A stretch of DNA of 64,000 bases from Methylobacterium frigidaeris (lineage in GTDB: Bacteria > Pseudomonadota > Alphaproteobacteria > Rhizobiales > Beijerinckiaceae): positions 1 through 64,000 of the forward strand of contig NZ_BPQJ01000016.1 in assembly GCF_022179185.1 (NCBI RefSeq), in the 5' to 3' direction. Below are positions 62,701 through 64,000 of this stretch, one piece after another. Numbering within the stretch: position 1 is the first letter of the stretch; the number at the start of each line of letters is the position of its first letter. The position numbers and the translations under genes were made by a program. The notes below the pieces were generated by a model. It was not told the DNA's origin. It did no database searches and was given only the letters and a program-made list of their open reading frames with translations.

Positions 62701-64000
62701 TCACCACCATTCCGCTGCGCCAGGCCGCGCGTGCGGTCGAGGCGCCCTACGAGCTGCCCTCGGTCGATCTTCTGGCCGAGCCGCGGGAATCGGACGGCAG
62801 CAACCTCGATCCCGAGATGCTGGAGGACAATGCCCTCCAGCTGCAGCAGGTGATCCAGGATTTCGGCGTGCGCGGCGAGATCCTGGCGGTCCGCCCGGGT
62901 CCGGTCGTGACGCTCTACGAGATGGAGCCGGCCCCCGGCACCAAGTCGAGCCGCGTCATCTCGCTCGCCGACGACATCGCCCGCTCGATGTCCGCCATCT
63001 CCGCCCGCGTCGCCGTCGTCCAGGGCCGCAACGCCATCGGCATCGAATTGCCGAACCTCAAGCGCGAGACGGTCTATCTGCGCGAGCTCCTGACCTCGCC
63101 GGTCTTCACCGAGACCAAGCAGAAGCTCGCGCTCTGCCTCGGCAAGAACATCGGCGGCGAGGCGATCATCGCCGACCTTGCCCGCATGCCCCACCTGCTG
63201 GTGGCCGGCACCACCGGCTCGGGCAAGTCGGTCGCCATCAACACCATGATCCTGTCGCTGCTCTACCGGATGAAGCCGGAAGAGTGCCGCCTGATCATGG
63301 TCGATCCCAAGATGCTCGAACTGTCGGTCTACGACGGCATCCCGCACCTGCTCTCGCCCGTCGTCACTGACCCGAAGAAGGCGGTCATCGCCCTCAAATG
63401 GGCGGTGCGCGAGATGGAGGAGCGCTACAAGAAGATGGCGCGCCTCGGCGTTCGCAACATCGACGGCTTCAACGCCCGGGTGGCGGAGGCGCGGGCGCGG
63501 GGCGAGGTCATCACCCGCACGGTTCAGACCGGCTTCGACCGCGAGACCGGCGAGGCGGTCTACGAGGACGAGGTCATGGATCTCTCCGCCCTGCCCTACA
63601 TCGTGATCGTGGTCGACGAGATGGCCGACCTGATGATGGTGGCGGGCAAGGACATCGAGGGGGCAATCCAGCGTCTCGCCCAGATGGCGCGCGCCGCCGG
63701 TCTTCATCTCATCATGGCGACGCAGCGTCCGTCGGTGGACGTGATCACCGGGACGATCAAGGCGAACTTCCCGACCCGGATCTCGTTCCAGGTGACCTCG
63801 AAGATCGACTCGCGGACGATCCTGGGCGAGATGGGCGCCGAGCAGCTGCTGGGCCAAGGCGACATGCTGTTCATGGCCGGCGGCGGGCGCACGACGCGGG
63901 TGCACGGCCCGTTCTGCTCGGACGACGAGGTCGAGCAGGTGGTGGCCCATCTCAAGCGCCAGGGCCGTCCCTCCTACCTCGACGCCGTCACGGCGGACGA
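59736..64000 (+). CDS. ftsK: FtsK/SpoIIIE DNA translocase, N-terminal extended and cut at the window edge
   Basis: The first 1,421 codons are seen. Residues 1-1000 are Pro/Ala/Glu/Val-rich and low-complexity, with no membrane helix; the usual four N-terminal helices are missing. They include PQDSL repeats near residue 183, two copies of VRFTRTPDH at 319 and 401, and Pro-Asp repeats further on. The FtsK domain then begins with NLDPEMLEDNALQLQQVIQD, Walker A is GTTGSGKS from residue 1158, Walker B is YIVIVVDEMADLMM. The gamma domain lies beyond the window. FtsK moves chromosomal DNA at division. Confidence 0.9.
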   Translation, partial: MRQSGRPPFSDSSPRAPQRVRDHLRTPERRERPLGVLAQTVMSLRALLARRFAPPAPPPAQRDYTLSRRATPSWMADALVRPDAPEPGFTPALPPEPWNQSPFAPAPSPAPRPARAAAASHAAPAEGWAPDPALMQAPMPVSAAPSRPAPPAARPAPAVPPASHGEAQARRAGEFAGAAQAWPQDSLPQDSLPQDSLPQDLPHQGFPPQESRPPLPEAVVPLPAEPVFPAEPELLATSPVMVAPEAPRRASSSASTWAPDPALVPEGGWIMPIPPAGPARAVLTRARRRDAEPSAAASEAQSRPSPQERQPERPAETGVRFTRTPDHVLQARHRRREQALREKEEALRAAEAEAAARAAAEIAAAEAARAEAEAARAEAEAAAAAAAVPLWRQPFVLPPGVRFTRTPDHLLRHPQEETARAETMSGEIAAGEAAPEPEATVSVEAAAAEPVATEEPAAEAVAALTEPVVDAVAAEFTREVVRETVQGTLQAVIQEIAHDVAEPPVSPAGEAPVAAVCATAISAVEFEAVTSGSAASEPAAPAPEVASAGTASSAPDGPAPEPAVVADAPVAPIQVFDVPNSAILVPVDVSHLRSLPPRPVYTLDRLLQHDWTRPLPTAAEQDNRPAPEPVAEEPTAEALPDEDPVPLVEPAVAGPVAETVPARPIAVPQDVAPTADLLLDVPLVGLPPADLPPVDLSPVDVPPLDLPSVPEPAVEAAMGVVPAVIAPAGDVPEAVVAVERDVAADLPPAAILLPAPAPMLALTYAPLPETALLPVPLEPEAPAAPLPLIALDTVVEAATEVVPPVESAPPAAPLSVEPLPAAPLPAAPLAFAPVPWSFIATDALPVTQPVTAETPPAVTPVAAAEDRPMAEPVAEPASPAALRGTQPFVYVPTGRLNAQPPAPTLPSPPRPPRIILPIATQSAPSAAQPDAPAPEPEPVATAPTWSPATAEMPVAEPHGLVIGTAGLDCDLGLDADEDGEDEDDILAPVTTIPLRQAARAVEAPYELPSVDLLAEPRESDGSNLDPEMLEDNALQLQQVIQDFGVRGEILAVRPGPVVTLYEMEPAPGTKSSRVISLADDIARSMSAISARVAVVQGRNAIGIELPNLKRETVYLRELLTSPVFTETKQKLALCLGKNIGGEAIIADLARMPHLLVAGTTGSGKSVAINTMILSLLYRMKPEECRLIMVDPKMLELSVYDGIPHLLSPVVTDPKKAVIALKWAVREMEERYKKMARLGVRNIDGFNARVAEARARGEVITRTVQTGFDRETGEAVYEDEVMDLSALPYIVIVVDEMADLMMVAGKDIEGAIQRLAQMARAAGLHLIMATQRPSVDVITGTIKANFPTRISFQVTSKIDSRTILGEMGAEQLLGQGDMLFMAGGGRTTRVHGPFCSDDEVEQVVAHLKRQGRPSYLDAVTAD

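Overview
The window is about 70% G+C and was read as a chromosomal segment of a Methylobacterium-like alphaproteobacterium (Hyphomicrobiales). This assignment is inferred from gene content: an hpnACDE-shc hopanoid operon, MucR and GCG_CRPN-type small proteins, hslVU, GTA-type tail genes and a zinc-less Ros/MucR regulator. No rRNA, tRNA or CRISPR array was seen.

Layout. (1) 0-7.6 kb: the end of an unidentified gene, then hpnA-hpnC-hpnD-hpnE with ATGA/GTGA-type overlaps, then shc and a luciferase-like oxidoreductase. HpnD, HpnC and HpnE turn farnesyl diphosphate into squalene and Shc cyclises it to hopene. (2) 7.6-11.7 kb: a small secreted Gly/Tyr/Arg-rich protein, MucR, an L,D-transpeptidase, a sigma-70-like regulator set between two tiny ORFs, and a Pcm-like methyltransferase. 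(3) 11.8-33.5 kb: a compact phage-derived particle cluster. Nineteen genes for packaging, head, tail, baseplate and fibre, followed by an endolysin and a holin-like protein, lie on the minus strand. At its right end sit a NusG paralogue with an arginine-rich N-terminus, a 54-residue membrane protein and, divergently, a LexA/S24-type repressor. The tail genes follow the Rhodobacter gene-transfer-agent order, while the head genes (DUF1073 portal, DUF2213, DUF2184 capsid, DUF4054) are of another lineage. No integrase, replication gene or attachment site was seen.

(4) 33.5-38.8 kb: a secreted protein, an aldo/keto reductase, an AraC regulator divergent from pobA, and a PACE efflux pump divergent from a LysR regulator. 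(5) 39-46.2 kb (minus): TIGR01620/YcjX membrane-stress pair, a P5-like exported protein, SixA phosphatase, MoxR ATPase and two membrane proteins of unknown role. (6) 46.4-51.5 kb (plus): a Cys/Met-metabolism PLP enzyme, a CPA2 antiporter, a RecD-like helicase, and a decayed DUF4926-DUF6883 pair. (7) 51.5-64 kb: a P-loop kinase, hslVU, an MBL-fold hydrolase, a PilZ protein, small ORFs, an isochorismatase-like hydrolase, glutamine-dependent NAD synthetase, and the first 4.3 kb of an unusual ftsK that starts with about 1,000 low-complexity residues instead of membrane helices and runs off the window.

Most interesting: the hybrid head/tail particle cluster with a dedicated NusG-like protein in front and a probably cleavable repressor, which together look like a self-contained, possibly domesticated particle-production system. 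All names rest on reading motifs and gene order by eye; no database search was run.
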